In this document: piece after piece, positions 48,826 through 57,075 of the stretch | Layout: each line of letters begins with the position of its first letter | Numbering within the stretch: position 1 is the stretch's first letter | NCBI GenBank assembly: GCA_000719025.1 | Contig: JODP01000002.1 | Span: 124,001-188,000 of the forward strand | Reading direction: 5' to 3' | DNA from: Kineosporia aurantiaca JCM 3230 | GTDB lineage: Bacteria > Actinomycetota > Actinomycetes > Actinomycetales > Kineosporiaceae | Length of the DNA stretch: 64,000 nt | Position numbers and translations under genes: made by a program | The notes under the pieces: model-generated | What the model was told of the DNA's origin: nothing | The model's input: only the letters and a program-made list of their open reading frames with translations | Databases searched by the model: none

Positions 48826-49620
48826 TCAGGCCACCGAGAAGCCGCCGTCGACGAAGATCGTCTGCCCGGTGACGTAGGCCGAGGCATCGGAGGCGAGCCA
48901 GACCGCGACGCCCGCGAAGTCCGGCAGTTCGCCGTTGCGCTTGATCTGGGTACGGTCCGCATACGCCTCGGCCCGGCCGGGAACCGCGAAAGCGGGCTCG
49001 GTGAGCGGGGTTCGGACAAAGCCGGGGCTGATCGCGTTGCTGCAGACGCCGCGGGCGGACCAGGCTTCGGCCTGGGAACGCGTCAGGCCGGTGATGGCGG
49101 CCTTGGAGACGCCGTAACCCCCGCTGTTGCCGAACGCGCGGACGGCCTGCTGCGAGGCGATGTTGATGATCCGGCCCCAGCCGCGTTCGGCCATCGCCGG
49201 GCCGAAGGCCTGACCCAGCAGGAACGCGGCGTCCACGTTGACCGCCATCATCCGGTCGTAGTCCTCGACCGTGAGTTCGCCGAGCGGGGGGCGGAGGTTG
49301 AGACCGGCGGAGTGGACCAGGATGTCGACCGGACCGTGCTCGGCGACGGCCCGCTCGGCCAGGGCCTGGACCTGCGCGCGGTCGGACAGGTCGGCCGCGA
49401 TCCAGGCCGCCTCGACCCCGTCCTGCTCAAGACGAGAAACGTTGGCCCGCAGCAGGTCGGCGCTGCGGGCAACCAGGATCACCCGGGCTCCGGCCCGGCC
49501 GATCGCCTCGGCCATGCTGAGGCCGATTCCCGAACTGGCGCCGGTGATCAGCGCCGTGCGGCCGGAACAGGAGAAAAGTCGATCAAGGGTGGGATGCACA
49601 GCCGACGAGGCTAGCGCCAC
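48826..49620 (-). CDS. Short-chain dehydrogenase, gluconate 5-dehydrogenase-like
   Basis: This 264-residue SDR has CSGRTALITGASSGIGLS, VHSAGLN in place of NNAG, IINIASQQ and the catalytic YGVSK. The C-terminal YVTGQTIFVDGGFSV is typical of fabG/gluconate 5-dehydrogenase-like enzymes. GTG 49620 or GTG 49599 could be the start; neither has a strong ribosome site. It lies just downstream of lsr2 on the same strand with a 12-bp gap. Confidence 0.85.
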   Translation of the reverse strand: MALASSAVHPTLDRLFSCSGRTALITGASSGIGLSMAEAIGRAGARVILVARSADLLRANVSRLEQDGVEAAWIAADLSDRAQVQALAERAVAEHGPVDILVHSAGLNLRPPLGELTVEDYDRMMAVNVDAAFLLGQAFGPAMAERGWGRIINIASQQAVRAFGNSGGYGVSKAAITGLTRSQAEAWSARGVCSNAISPGFVRTPLTEPAFAVPGRAEAYADRTQIKRNGELPDFAGVAVWLASDASAYVTGQTIFVDGGFSVA

Positions 49621-49632
49621 CCGGACTGCGGA

Positions 49633-49953
49633 TCAGTTGCCGGCGGCGTGGTACTGCTCGAGCACGGCCGAGGAGATGCGCCCCCGGGAGGACACCTCGA
49701 TACCGTTGCTCGCGGCCCAGGCCCGCACGGCCGCGGTGTCGGCCGCCGCATTCACCTTACGAAGGGTGCGACCGGACTTGGTCAGACGGCGGGCCGTACC
49801 GGTGTACGGCTCGAATGCCTGACGCAATTTGGCCGCGTTCTTCTCGGTGACGTCGATCTCGTACGTCTTACCGTCCAGCGAGAACGTGACCGTCTCCGCC
49901 GCGGGCTTTCCGTTGATGTCGTCGGTGAATTCCACGACCGTTCTCTGCGCCAT
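49633..49953 (-). CDS. lsr2: Lsr2 nucleoid-associated protein
   Basis: The 106-residue protein has the N-terminal Lsr2 dimerisation/oligomerisation domain (VEFTDDINGKPAAETVTFSL, TYEIDVTEKNAAKLR) and the C-terminal DNA-binding domain, whose minor-groove motif is RGRI in NGIEVSSRGRI. Lsr2 silences AT-rich and foreign DNA in actinobacteria, like H-NS. Its upstream region is more AT-rich than the surroundings, as expected for self-binding. Confidence 0.95.
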   Translation of the reverse strand: MAQRTVVEFTDDINGKPAAETVTFSLDGKTYEIDVTEKNAAKLRQAFEPYTGTARRLTKSGRTLRKVNAAADTAAVRAWAASNGIEVSSRGRISSAVLEQYHAAGN

Positions 49954-50077
49954 GGGCAGAGCATAGAACGAAATGCGCGCAGAAGTAATTCGCCGGTCCC
50001 CCGGAGTGGGGAATTTCGCCGGCCGTCATTCCGCCGGACGGGTGGGGATCACCAATCGCTACCCAATGCTCACGTAA

Positions 50078-50380
50078 TCATCCGGAATCGCGGTCCAGGT
50101 GCCAGGGCCGGTCCGGTCGGGTCCGGCGGGCACCGGCCACCACCCGCACGGCGTGCACCGCGCGTTCGGAGTTCTCCTCCACCAGTCCGAGGTACTCGTG
50201 TCCGGTCAGGTGACACCACGAGGGCAGGTCGATCGGGGCCGCCGGATCGGTGGTGAGCACCTGCACCACGGTGCCCGGCTCGGTCTCGGCGACCACCCCG
50301 CGCAGCTTGATCAACAGGCGCACGCAGAGCATGCCGATGCCGTCGACCACCACCGGCGGATCGGGGATCACCTCAGGCAC
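50078..50380 (-). CDS. TusA/SirA-like sulfurtransferase family protein
   Basis: The 100-residue product has the TusA-like fold: VVVDGIGMLCVRLLIKLRG carries the conserved Cys, though Val follows in place of the usual Pro. Later segments VVQVLTTDPAAPIDLPSW and HEYLGLVEE match the family. TusA proteins relay persulfide sulfur or tune redox regulators. GTG 50380 was chosen from length and position. It is followed upstream by a small membrane protein gene 8 bp away, so the two form an operon. Confidence 0.78.
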   Translation of the reverse strand: MPEVIPDPPVVVDGIGMLCVRLLIKLRGVVAETEPGTVVQVLTTDPAAPIDLPSWCHLTGHEYLGLVEENSERAVHAVRVVAGARRTRPDRPWHLDRDSG

Positions 50381-50388
50381 AGGGCTTC

Positions 50389-50694
50389 TCAGCGACTCGC
50401 GCGACGGTCCGACGCGGCGTAGGAGGCAGCCGCGGTGACCGCCGACACGACCAGCACCGAGGGCCAGGCGCCGATCTTCTTGGCCAGCGGGTGCGACAGG
50501 CCGAACGCCCCGACGTAGGTGGCGACCAGGGCCGTCGTGGTGGGGACGTTGGTCTTGCGGGCCCATTCGCGCCCGGCCAGCACTCCGCCGACGGCGAGGA
50601 CGGCGCCCCCCAACGGGCGGATTCCGGTGCGGCGGGCGAGCTGCCACCCGCTGATCAGGGATCCGGCGGTGACAGCGGCAGTAGGAAGGCGCAT
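50389..50694 (-). CDS. Small membrane protein of unknown function
   Basis: The 101-residue product has about three short hydrophobic segments (SLISGWQLA, GGAVLAVGGVLA, ALVATYVGAFGLSH, VLVVSAVTAAASY). No domain is recognised. It may act with the TusA-like protein downstream, since YeeE/YedE-type sulfur transporters often pair with TusA, but it is much smaller than those. Coding evidence is the compact spacing and codon pattern. Confidence 0.68.
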   Translation of the reverse strand: MRLPTAAVTAGSLISGWQLARRTGIRPLGGAVLAVGGVLAGREWARKTNVPTTTALVATYVGAFGLSHPLAKKIGAWPSVLVVSAVTAAASYAASDRRASR

Positions 50695-50753
50695 GAGAGG
50701 GACCGTACACCGACGACTTGGGACGATCGTGAGCGGCGCCGCGGGACCGGACC

Positions 50754-50787
50754 GGTCCCGGGATGTATCAGGTCCCGGGATGTATCA
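50754..50787. repeat. 17-bp tandem direct repeat upstream of the monooxygenase
   Basis: GGTCCCGGGATGTATCA occurs twice without a gap (50754-50770 and 50771-50787), 64-97 bp before the ATG at 50851. Direct repeats in a promoter region can be regulator sites, for example of activators that bind in tandem. Confidence 0.7.
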
Positions 50788-50850
50788 GGGAAGGTGACCA
50801 GCGTGTCTGGCTGGGGCAGGATGGGGATCGGTTCTGACCGGGGGGTCTGG

Positions 50851-52374
50851 ATGAGGGTGGCCGTTGTCGGCGCGGGTTATGCCGGGCTGGGTACCGCACG
50901 GATGCTGCTGCGCTGCGGTTTCGAGGTCACGGTGTTCGACCGGGCTCCGGACGTGGGCGGGGTCTGGAGCCGGACCCGGCGTTATCCGGGGCTGCGCACG
51001 CAGAACGACAAAGGCACCTACGCCTTCTCCGAGCTGCCGATGCCCGGGCACTATCCGGAATGGCCGGACGGTGAACAGGTGCAGCGCTACCTGGAGAGCT
51101 ATGCCGCACTCTTCGGATTGACCGCCTCGATCCGGCTGAACACCGAGGTGGTCTCCGCGGAACTCACCACCACCCCGGCCGACAACTCAGCCGGCACCGC
51201 CTCCTGGACTCTCACCGTGCGTCCTTTGGTAAACCCCGAAAGCCCCCAAACCCTGACGTTCGACCATCTCGTGGTCGCCAACGGCACCTTCTCCGAACCC
51301 GCCGTCCCGGTTTTTCCCGGTCGTACGGATTTCACGGCGGCCGGCGGCCGAATCTGCGCACCATCCGATTTCCGACAAATTGAGGACGCCCGCGGCCGGG
51401 ACGTGCTGGTGATCGGATACGGGAAGTCGGCCTGCGATCTGGCGGTGTCGGTCAGCGACGCCGCGACCAGCACGACCGTGGTGGCACGGCGGCTGCTGTG
51501 GAAGGTGCCGCGCCGGATCGGCGGCGCCCTCAACTACAAGTACCTGCTGCTGACCCGGCTGGGCGAGGGCCTGTTCCCGTACCTGCGGCCGCGCCGGTCG
51601 GACAAGATCCTGCACGGCCCGGGTGCCCGGGTCAGCCGGGCGATGCTGAACAGCCTCGGCAGCACCGTCGTGCGCCAGTTCCATCTCGACCGGCTGGGTC
51701 TGGTACCCCGCGGTGAATTCGGCGAGATTGCCCGCAGCACGGTCAGTCTGGCGACCGAGGGGTTCTACGAGCGGGTGGCCGACGGGCGGCTCCGGGTGCA
51801 GCGGGACGCGTCGATCGAGGAACTGACCGTGGTGGACGGCCGGCCGCACGCCCGGCTGAGCAACGGCGCCGTGCTGCCTGCCGATCTGATCATCTGCGGA
51901 ACGGGTTTCGTTCAGCAGGTGCCGTTCCTCTCCCCCGAGATCATCGCCGATCTTCAGGACGATCGCGGCAATTTCCTTCTGTACCGCCAGATTCTGCCAC
52001 CCAAGGTGCCCGCCCTGAGCTTCGCCGGGTACAACTCGTCCCTCTTCTGCCCGTTGGGAATTGAGGTCTCGGCCGCCTGGACCGCGGCCCATCTCCTGGA
52101 CGGGCTGAATCTGCCCTCTTCCGAACGGATGTGGGCGCTGGCGGGCGAGCAGGTGCGGTGGATGGAGCAGCGCACCGAGGGCAAGCACGCCCGCGGCACC
52201 AGCGTGGTCCCGTTCTCGCTGCACGTGATCGACGAAGTGCTGGCCGATCTGCGGCTGGACGTCTCCCGGGCGGTCCGGGCCCGGCAGTGGCTGGTTCCGG
52301 TCGACCCCTCGTCCTATCGCGACATCGGCACCGCCCTGCTGAAACGGCACGGCCTGCTGAGTCACTCCTCCTGA
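50851..52374 (+). CDS. FAD-dependent monooxygenase (flavin-containing / Baeyer-Villiger-like)
   Basis: The 507-residue enzyme has the FAD motif VAVVGAGYAGLG at the N-terminus, WSRTRRYPGLRTQND after it, a second nucleotide motif VIGYGKSACDLA for NADPH near residue 188, and ICGTGF near 350. These are features of class B flavoprotein monooxygenases; the strict BVMO fingerprint FxGxxxHxxxWP is not clearly seen. Substrate unknown. It ends with a 13-bp overlap with the convergent HxlR gene. Confidence 0.85.
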   Translation: MRVAVVGAGYAGLGTARMLLRCGFEVTVFDRAPDVGGVWSRTRRYPGLRTQNDKGTYAFSELPMPGHYPEWPDGEQVQRYLESYAALFGLTASIRLNTEVVSAELTTTPADNSAGTASWTLTVRPLVNPESPQTLTFDHLVVANGTFSEPAVPVFPGRTDFTAAGGRICAPSDFRQIEDARGRDVLVIGYGKSACDLAVSVSDAATSTTVVARRLLWKVPRRIGGALNYKYLLLTRLGEGLFPYLRPRRSDKILHGPGARVSRAMLNSLGSTVVRQFHLDRLGLVPRGEFGEIARSTVSLATEGFYERVADGRLRVQRDASIEELTVVDGRPHARLSNGAVLPADLIICGTGFVQQVPFLSPEIIADLQDDRGNFLLYRQILPPKVPALSFAGYNSSLFCPLGIEVSAAWTAAHLLDGLNLPSSERMWALAGEQVRWMEQRTEGKHARGTSVVPFSLHVIDEVLADLRLDVSRAVRARQWLVPVDPSSYRDIGTALLKRHGLLSHSS

Positions 52375-52739
52375 AGCGCCCGGCGCGCCTCGATCTCCGG
52401 CACGTTCTCGATCGCCCAGCCGGCCAGGGCCAGCGCCGGCGGGATCAGGCTGCGGCCGGTGCTGGTCAGCTCGTACTCGACCCGGGGCGGCACCTGCGGG
52501 TGCACGGTCCGGGTGACCAGGCCGTCCTTCTCCAGGTTGCGCAGGGTCAGGGTGAGCATCCGCTGGGAGATGCCGGGCACCTGATGGTGCAGGTCGGTGA
52601 AGCGCACCACGTTCTGGTCGAGCGTGGCCACCACCAGCAGCGTCCACTTGTTCGCGATCCGGTCCAGGACGGTGCGCAGCATCCGCCCGCCGTCCCCCCG
52701 GATCAGGCAGGTGTGCTGGTAGTCCGAGCCTTCAGTCAT
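52362..52739 (-). CDS. HxlR family transcriptional regulator
   Basis: This 125-residue winged-helix regulator has VLDRIANKWTLLVVATLDQN, GISQRMLTLTLRNLEKDGLV and the wing VPPRVEYELTSTGRSL. A single Cys (HTCLIRGDGG) near the N-terminus may sense redox. ATG 52739 follows AAGGGG by 7 bases. It is divergent from a DoxX gene with an 18-bp perfect palindrome between them. Autoregulation and control of doxX are likely. Confidence 0.9.
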   Translation of the reverse strand: MTEGSDYQHTCLIRGDGGRMLRTVLDRIANKWTLLVVATLDQNVVRFTDLHHQVPGISQRMLTLTLRNLEKDGLVTRTVHPQVPPRVEYELTSTGRSLIPPALALAGWAIENVPEIEARRALQEE

Positions 52740-52757
52740 GACCGCCCCTTGTGCCTG

Positions 52758-52775
52758 AGGCACACGCGTGTGCCT
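52758..52775. promoter_or_regulatory. Perfect 18-bp palindrome between hxlR and doxX
   Basis: AGGCACACGCGTGTGCCT is fully self-complementary. A smaller dyad GTGCC-TGA-GGCAC overlaps its left arm. It lies 19 bp before the hxlR start and 95 bp before doxX, and is the probable HxlR operator. Confidence 0.75.
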
Positions 52776-52869
52776 TTTGTACGCCCTCCGGCGGTGACCC
52801 AAGATGCTGCCACGTCGCCGACCGCGACCATTCAGCGGAGCTGATCGGAACCTGTTGCAGGGAGACGCC

Positions 52870-53235
52870 ATGAAACTGGCCTTCTGGATCCTGGCCGGGC
52901 TGCTGGCCGTCTTCTACCTCTACGCCGGCGGCAAGAAGGTGGCGCAGAGCCAGGAGCAGCTGCGGCCGATGATGGGCTGGGTCGACACCGTGCCGATGCC
53001 GCTGGTCCGGGTGATCGGGGTGCTCGAGGTGCTGGGCGCGATCGGCCTGATCCTGCCCCCGCTCACCGGGATCGCCCCGGTCCTGGCGGTGGCCGCGGCG
53101 ATCGGGCTGATGCTGATCCAGATCGGCGGCACGGCCACCCATCTGTCCCGGGGCGAGGCCTCCGTGATCTGGCTCAACCTCGCGCTTCTCGTGCTTGCCG
53201 CGGTCGTCGCCTGGCTCGGCACCGCCTGGCTGTAA
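52870..53235 (+). CDS. DoxX family membrane protein
   Basis: The 121-residue product has four membrane segments and the DoxX pattern: AFWILAGLLAVFYLYAGGKK, VRVIGVLEVLGAIGLILPPL and a final AAVVAWLGTAW. DoxX-like proteins are linked to thiol/redox defence or quinone chemistry. The ATG follows GGGAG. The divergent HxlR gene and shared palindrome indicate inducible expression. Confidence 0.9.
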   Translation: MKLAFWILAGLLAVFYLYAGGKKVAQSQEQLRPMMGWVDTVPMPLVRVIGVLEVLGAIGLILPPLTGIAPVLAVAAAIGLMLIQIGGTATHLSRGEASVIWLNLALLVLAAVVAWLGTAWL

Positions 53236-53273
53236 CCGCGCCAGCTAAGTCCGCCCGGCCACGTCAACTTCCG

Positions 53274-53413
53274 CAACGTCCACCCCCGCAACGTCCACGC
53301 CGGCTCCGTCCACCCCGGCTCCGTCCACCCGGCTCCGTCCACCCGGCTACGTCCACCCCGGCTCCGTCCACCCGGCTACATCCACCCCGGCTGCGACCAC
53401 CTGGCTATGACCA
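53274..53413. repeat. 14-15-bp minisatellite 3' of doxX
   Basis: About ten units built on CGTCCACCCCGGCTC (15 bp) or CGTCCACCCGGCTC (14 bp) follow each other, with drift at both ends. The mixed 14/15-bp unit length breaks any reading frame, so it is not coding. It begins the gene-free stretch 53236-53704, which otherwise holds only the GTGATCATG repeats. Confidence 0.8.
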
Positions 53414-53443
53414 CGCGGCGCCGCAATCACCCACCCCATCCCT

Positions 53444-53666
53444 CGTGATCATGCAGTTCCGCCCCCGTGATCATGCATATCCACACCGAGCAAAAACTCC
53501 ATGATCACGGGCGATCTCGGGCAGGACCACCACCCGCCGCTCGACCTGACCTTCCTCGCAGTCTCGTGCATCAACGCCCCCCCCCGCCGAAAGGGCAGCC
53601 GACCCCGTCGCCGCTGCCGACGTCCGTACTTCTCCATGATCACGGGAGCGCTTGTGCATGATCACG
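53444..53666. repeat. Cluster of five 22-bp GTGATCATG repeats
   Basis: Direct copies of CGTGATCATGCA start at 53444 and 53466 (22 bp apart). Inverted copies lie at 53498-53509, 53633-53644 and 53655-53666; the last two are again 22 bp apart. The cluster sits between the 3' ends of doxX and the GGDEF-EAL gene. Confidence 0.85.
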
Positions 53667-53704
53667 GGCGGTTTGGGGGTGGAGGGGGAGGGACGGAGGG
53701 AGGG

Positions 53705-56014
53705 TTAGGCGGGGAGGTGGATCAGGGTGTCGGGCATGAGGCGGGACGGGCCGGCCTCGCGCAGCAGGTGGGTCATCGAGGCGGCCGGCTGCGGGCGGCA
53801 CAGGTGGTAGCCCTGGCCGTAGGCGATGCCGAGGCCGGCCAGGCGGGCCCGCTGCGGCTCGGTCTCGATCCCCTCGGCGACCACGTCCACCTTCAGCGAT
53901 CGGGCAAGCGCGACGATCCCCTCCAGCAGCGGGGAGCTGGCGTCGGTCTGCAGGTTCATGGTGATCGATCGGTCCAGCTTGAGCTGGCGCACGGGGTAGC
54001 GGTGCAGGTAGTCCAGCGAGGTGTAGCCGATCCCGAAGTCGTCCAGGCTGACCCGTACCCCGGCCTCGGTCAGCAGGGCCAGGGTCAGGGCGCCGGCCTC
54101 GGGCGGCAGCTCGTCGTGCTCGGTGATCTCCAGGTGCAGCTGGGTCGGGCGGACCCCGGTGGCGGCCAGGTACTCCAGCGTTACCTCGGCCAGGTGCGGG
54201 TCGAGCATGCTGGTGCGGCCCAGGTTCACGCTGACGTAGATCGAGCCGATCCCCTCGGCCTCCCAGGCGGCGACCTGGCTCAGTGCCTCGTGCAGCACCC
54301 AGCGGTCGAGTTCGCCGGCCAGCCCGCAGGTCTCGGCCAGGCCGAAGAAGTCGTCCGGGCGGATCAGCCCGCGCTCGGCGTGCCGCCACCGGATCAGCGC
54401 CTCGCAGCCGGTCAGAGTGCCGGTGCCGAGCTCGACCAGGGGCTGGTAGTGCACCTCGAAGACGCCCGCCGAGGTGTCGCCGTCCAACGTGCGGCGCAGG
54501 TCGGTGAGCAGCTGCCCGCGGCCCAGGACCTGCTCGCGGTGCTTCGGGTCGTAGCGCACGGTGGTGTTGCGCCCGGCCGCCTTCGCCGCGTACAGAGCGA
54601 TGTCGACCTCGGTGAACACCTCGCCGACATTGCGCACGGAGGTGATGTCGGTGACGCCGATGCTGACCCGCACCGGCAGGTCGTTGCCCTGGACCGTGAA
54701 CGGGCGGGAGAACACCTGCCGGGCGACGGTCTCGGCCGGGTCGTGCCCGGCCGGAAGGATGAGGACGAACTCGTCACCGCCGGCCCGGCCGAGCACGGCC
54801 TCCGGCGTCACGGTCGCCCGCAGCCGCCGGGCGATCTCGACCAGCACGGTGTCGCCCGCGTAGTGCCCGAACGTGTCGTTGATCTGCTTGAAGTCGTCCA
54901 GGTCGAGCAGGGCCAGTTGCCAGGGCCGGTCCGTGGTCGGGGTCAGCTCGTTGTAGGCGACCACCAGGCCGCGCCGGTTCAGCAGCCCGGTGTACCAGTC
55001 CCGCTCGGCCAGCCGCTCGTTGTCCAGCACCGCGGTGGCGCCCCGGATCAGCGCGATCAGGGCCACCAGCACCCCGGTCAGGATGTAGACCAGGGCCGGC
55101 AGCCGGCCCCCGTCCTGGTCGCCGATCAGGTAGAGCAGCACCGGCACAGCGGCCAGCGGCATCAGCCCGAGCAGGCGGGCCGACTCCGAACGGCGGCGCT
55201 CCAGGGAGCACGCCGAGAAGGCCCGGGCCATCGAGGGCTCCAGCGGCGCCCAGGCGAACAGGCCGACCGCGAGCACCGCGGCGATCTGGCCGGGCAGGTC
55301 CTGGAGCGGACCCCGGTGGCCGGTGCCGACGATCACGACCAGGTCGTCGACGATGGTCACCACCGCCGCCAGCACCCCGACCAGGGTGCTGCGGGGCATC
55401 CGGTCCCGGGAGACCAGGAACCGCGCCATCAGCCCGGCCAGCACCACGTCGACGACCGGGATCACCGCCGTCGCGGCGGAGACCCCGGTCGGCAGAGCCC
55501 GCAGGGTGGCCACTACCTGGGCCACCACCACCGCACTTACACCCACGAGAAGCAGCAGGTCACCGTCGCGCCGGATACTGCGGCGCAGCTGCTCCGGCGA
55601 CCCCGCGAACTCCTCGGCCGCCCCCGGGAAGAAGGTCGAACGCTCTCCTTCCCGGGCCGCCCGCCGGTTCCCGCGCCGGATCCAGAACAGCCGGATCACG
55701 ACGCTGATCGCACACACCTGCCCGGCCAGCACCAGCGCACCGACCGCCGCGCCGCTGCCGCCCAGGTGATCCACCACGCCCGAACTACCCCAGAAAGCCA
55801 GCATCACCGCAACCAGCGACCAGGCGGTCCGCTCGGCCGGCCGATACCGGGCCATGCCACCGAGCGTCGTCGCCACCGCGGCCCAGGTCCCGGCCAGCAA
55901 CAACCACGGCTGGACGGTGGGAAGACCGGCGAGGACCGCCAGCCCGAGCAACCCGAGCAGAGGGACCGCGAGCGGCAACGACCGAGCGGCCTCAGCACTG
56001 CGCGTTTCCCTCAT
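53705..56014 (-). CDS. Membrane GGDEF-EAL cyclic-di-GMP enzyme
   Basis: The 769-residue protein starts with about eight membrane segments (to residue 330), then a diguanylate cyclase domain with intact GGDEF at 412-416 and DLDDFKQINDTFGHYAGD, then a phosphodiesterase domain. EAL is intact (CEALIRWRH, Glu near 538), and the catalytic residues in SVNLG, LEITEHDE, LDDFGIG, LKLDRS, EGIETE and GQGYHLCRP are all present. No RxxD inhibitory site precedes GGDEF. Both domains could be active, so the membrane part or partners must set the direction. An upstream GTG (56020) is an alternative start. Confidence 0.93.
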   Translation of the reverse strand: MRETRSAEAARSLPLAVPLLGLLGLAVLAGLPTVQPWLLLAGTWAAVATTLGGMARYRPAERTAWSLVAVMLAFWGSSGVVDHLGGSGAAVGALVLAGQVCAISVVIRLFWIRRGNRRAAREGERSTFFPGAAEEFAGSPEQLRRSIRRDGDLLLLVGVSAVVVAQVVATLRALPTGVSAATAVIPVVDVVLAGLMARFLVSRDRMPRSTLVGVLAAVVTIVDDLVVIVGTGHRGPLQDLPGQIAAVLAVGLFAWAPLEPSMARAFSACSLERRRSESARLLGLMPLAAVPVLLYLIGDQDGGRLPALVYILTGVLVALIALIRGATAVLDNERLAERDWYTGLLNRRGLVVAYNELTPTTDRPWQLALLDLDDFKQINDTFGHYAGDTVLVEIARRLRATVTPEAVLGRAGGDEFVLILPAGHDPAETVARQVFSRPFTVQGNDLPVRVSIGVTDITSVRNVGEVFTEVDIALYAAKAAGRNTTVRYDPKHREQVLGRGQLLTDLRRTLDGDTSAGVFEVHYQPLVELGTGTLTGCEALIRWRHAERGLIRPDDFFGLAETCGLAGELDRWVLHEALSQVAAWEAEGIGSIYVSVNLGRTSMLDPHLAEVTLEYLAATGVRPTQLHLEITEHDELPPEAGALTLALLTEAGVRVSLDDFGIGYTSLDYLHRYPVRQLKLDRSITMNLQTDASSPLLEGIVALARSLKVDVVAEGIETEPQRARLAGLGIAYGQGYHLCRPQPAASMTHLLREAGPSRLMPDTLIHLPA

Positions 56015-56111
56015 GCCCACTGGTTCGGCCCCCAGGGGCTGGAATCAAGCACCCAACGTCACCAATCCTGTTGGTTACCCATGGCCTTCACCCACCTGGC
56101 CCAGCCTGCGC

Positions 56112-57020
56112 TCACTGCGGGGAACGCCCGTCCGGGACAATCGCCCGCAGCGCCTCGGCGACCTGCGCGATCAGGTCGAAGACACCGGGCTCGGAGACCA
56201 CCCGGCTGTTCACGATCACCTCGTCCACGCCCAGCGCCCCGAACGCGGCGAACCGCTCGGCCGCCTGCTCCGGGGTAATGCTGTCACCAGCACCGTCGCG
56301 GGTGATGAAGAGGTTGGTCAGCACGGTCTTGTGGATCTCCGCATAGTCCCGCCCGACGTCCGCGCAATGTCCCTTCAGCACCTCCAGCTTGTGTGGAAGG
56401 ACATTCTTGTCGGCCCCGTCGAACAGATTGCACGCGTCGCCGTACTGGGCGAGCAGGCGCAGCGTCTTCTTCTCCCCGCCGCCTCCGATCAGGATCTGCG
56501 GGTGCGGACGGGAGAGCGACTGGGGCGAGTTCAGTGGGCGTTCCAGGTGGAAGTGCTTACCTTCGAACGGAGTCTCGTCGCCTTTCCACATCTGATGGGC
56601 GAGCTGCAGGATTTCCTCCAGGCGCTCGAACCGCTCGGACGTCGAAGGGAAGGGCACGCCGTAGTTGCGATGCTCGGCCTCATGAAAACCGGCCCCGATA
56701 CCCAGCCAGGCCCGGCCGCCGGACAGCACGTCCAGCGTCGTCACGGTCTTGATCAGGAGACCCGGGTGCCGATAGGTAGCGCCCGTAACCAGCGTCCCCA
56801 ATCGGATCTTCTCGGTCAGCGCGGCCGCGAAACCCAGCGCCGTGTAGCCCTCCAGCATGTCCAGCTCGGGAGCGCCGAAGATCTGCAGGAAGTGGTCCAT
56901 CACCCAGAAGCTGGAGAGTCCGGCCTGGTCCGCCTCGCGGGCGATGCGGCCGAAGGTCTTCCCGATCTGGGCGGGCCCGCCGTCCCAGGTGAATTTGGGT
57001 ACCTGTAGTCCGAGTTCCAT
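56112..57020 (-). CDS. LLM-class F420-dependent oxidoreductase
   Basis: The 302-residue luciferase-like protein has LGLQVPKFTWDGGP, SSFWVMDHFLQI and the family segment LGTLVTGATYRHPGLLIKTV, then RAWLGIGAGFHEAEH. Such actinobacterial members use reduced F420 (or FMN) to reduce or oxidise organic substrates. A 36-bp palindromic terminator separates it from ctaB upstream on the same strand, so it has its own promoter. Confidence 0.87.
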   Translation of the reverse strand: MELGLQVPKFTWDGGPAQIGKTFGRIAREADQAGLSSFWVMDHFLQIFGAPELDMLEGYTALGFAAALTEKIRLGTLVTGATYRHPGLLIKTVTTLDVLSGGRAWLGIGAGFHEAEHRNYGVPFPSTSERFERLEEILQLAHQMWKGDETPFEGKHFHLERPLNSPQSLSRPHPQILIGGGGEKKTLRLLAQYGDACNLFDGADKNVLPHKLEVLKGHCADVGRDYAEIHKTVLTNLFITRDGAGDSITPEQAAERFAAFGALGVDEVIVNSRVVSEPGVFDLIAQVAEALRAIVPDGRSPQ

Positions 57021-57030
57021 GCACCAAAAC

Positions 57031-57066
57031 CTAAAGGGGCCCGAGGACGTCCTCGGGCCCCTTTAG
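57031..57066. terminator. Perfect 36-bp palindromic terminator after ctaB
   Basis: CTAAAGGGGCCCGAGGAC pairs with the next 18 bases without a mismatch. On the minus strand it is followed by TTTTGG. It lies 10 bp after the ctaB stop, so it ends that transcript, and it is just before the LLM gene. Confidence 0.9.
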
Positions 57067-57075
57067 GAGGAAAGT

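Noticed and set aside
53236..53342. Minus-strand pentapeptide repeat protein (GWTEP-like) over the doxX end
   Set aside because: The repeat unit changes between 15 and 14 bp, so the frame is broken, and the rest of the frame is antisense to doxX.
53501..56278. A 925-codon plus-strand frame over the GGDEF-EAL gene
   Set aside because: The minus strand has intact GGDEF and EAL motifs and membrane segments. The plus-strand product is Gln/Arg/Gly-rich with no domain.
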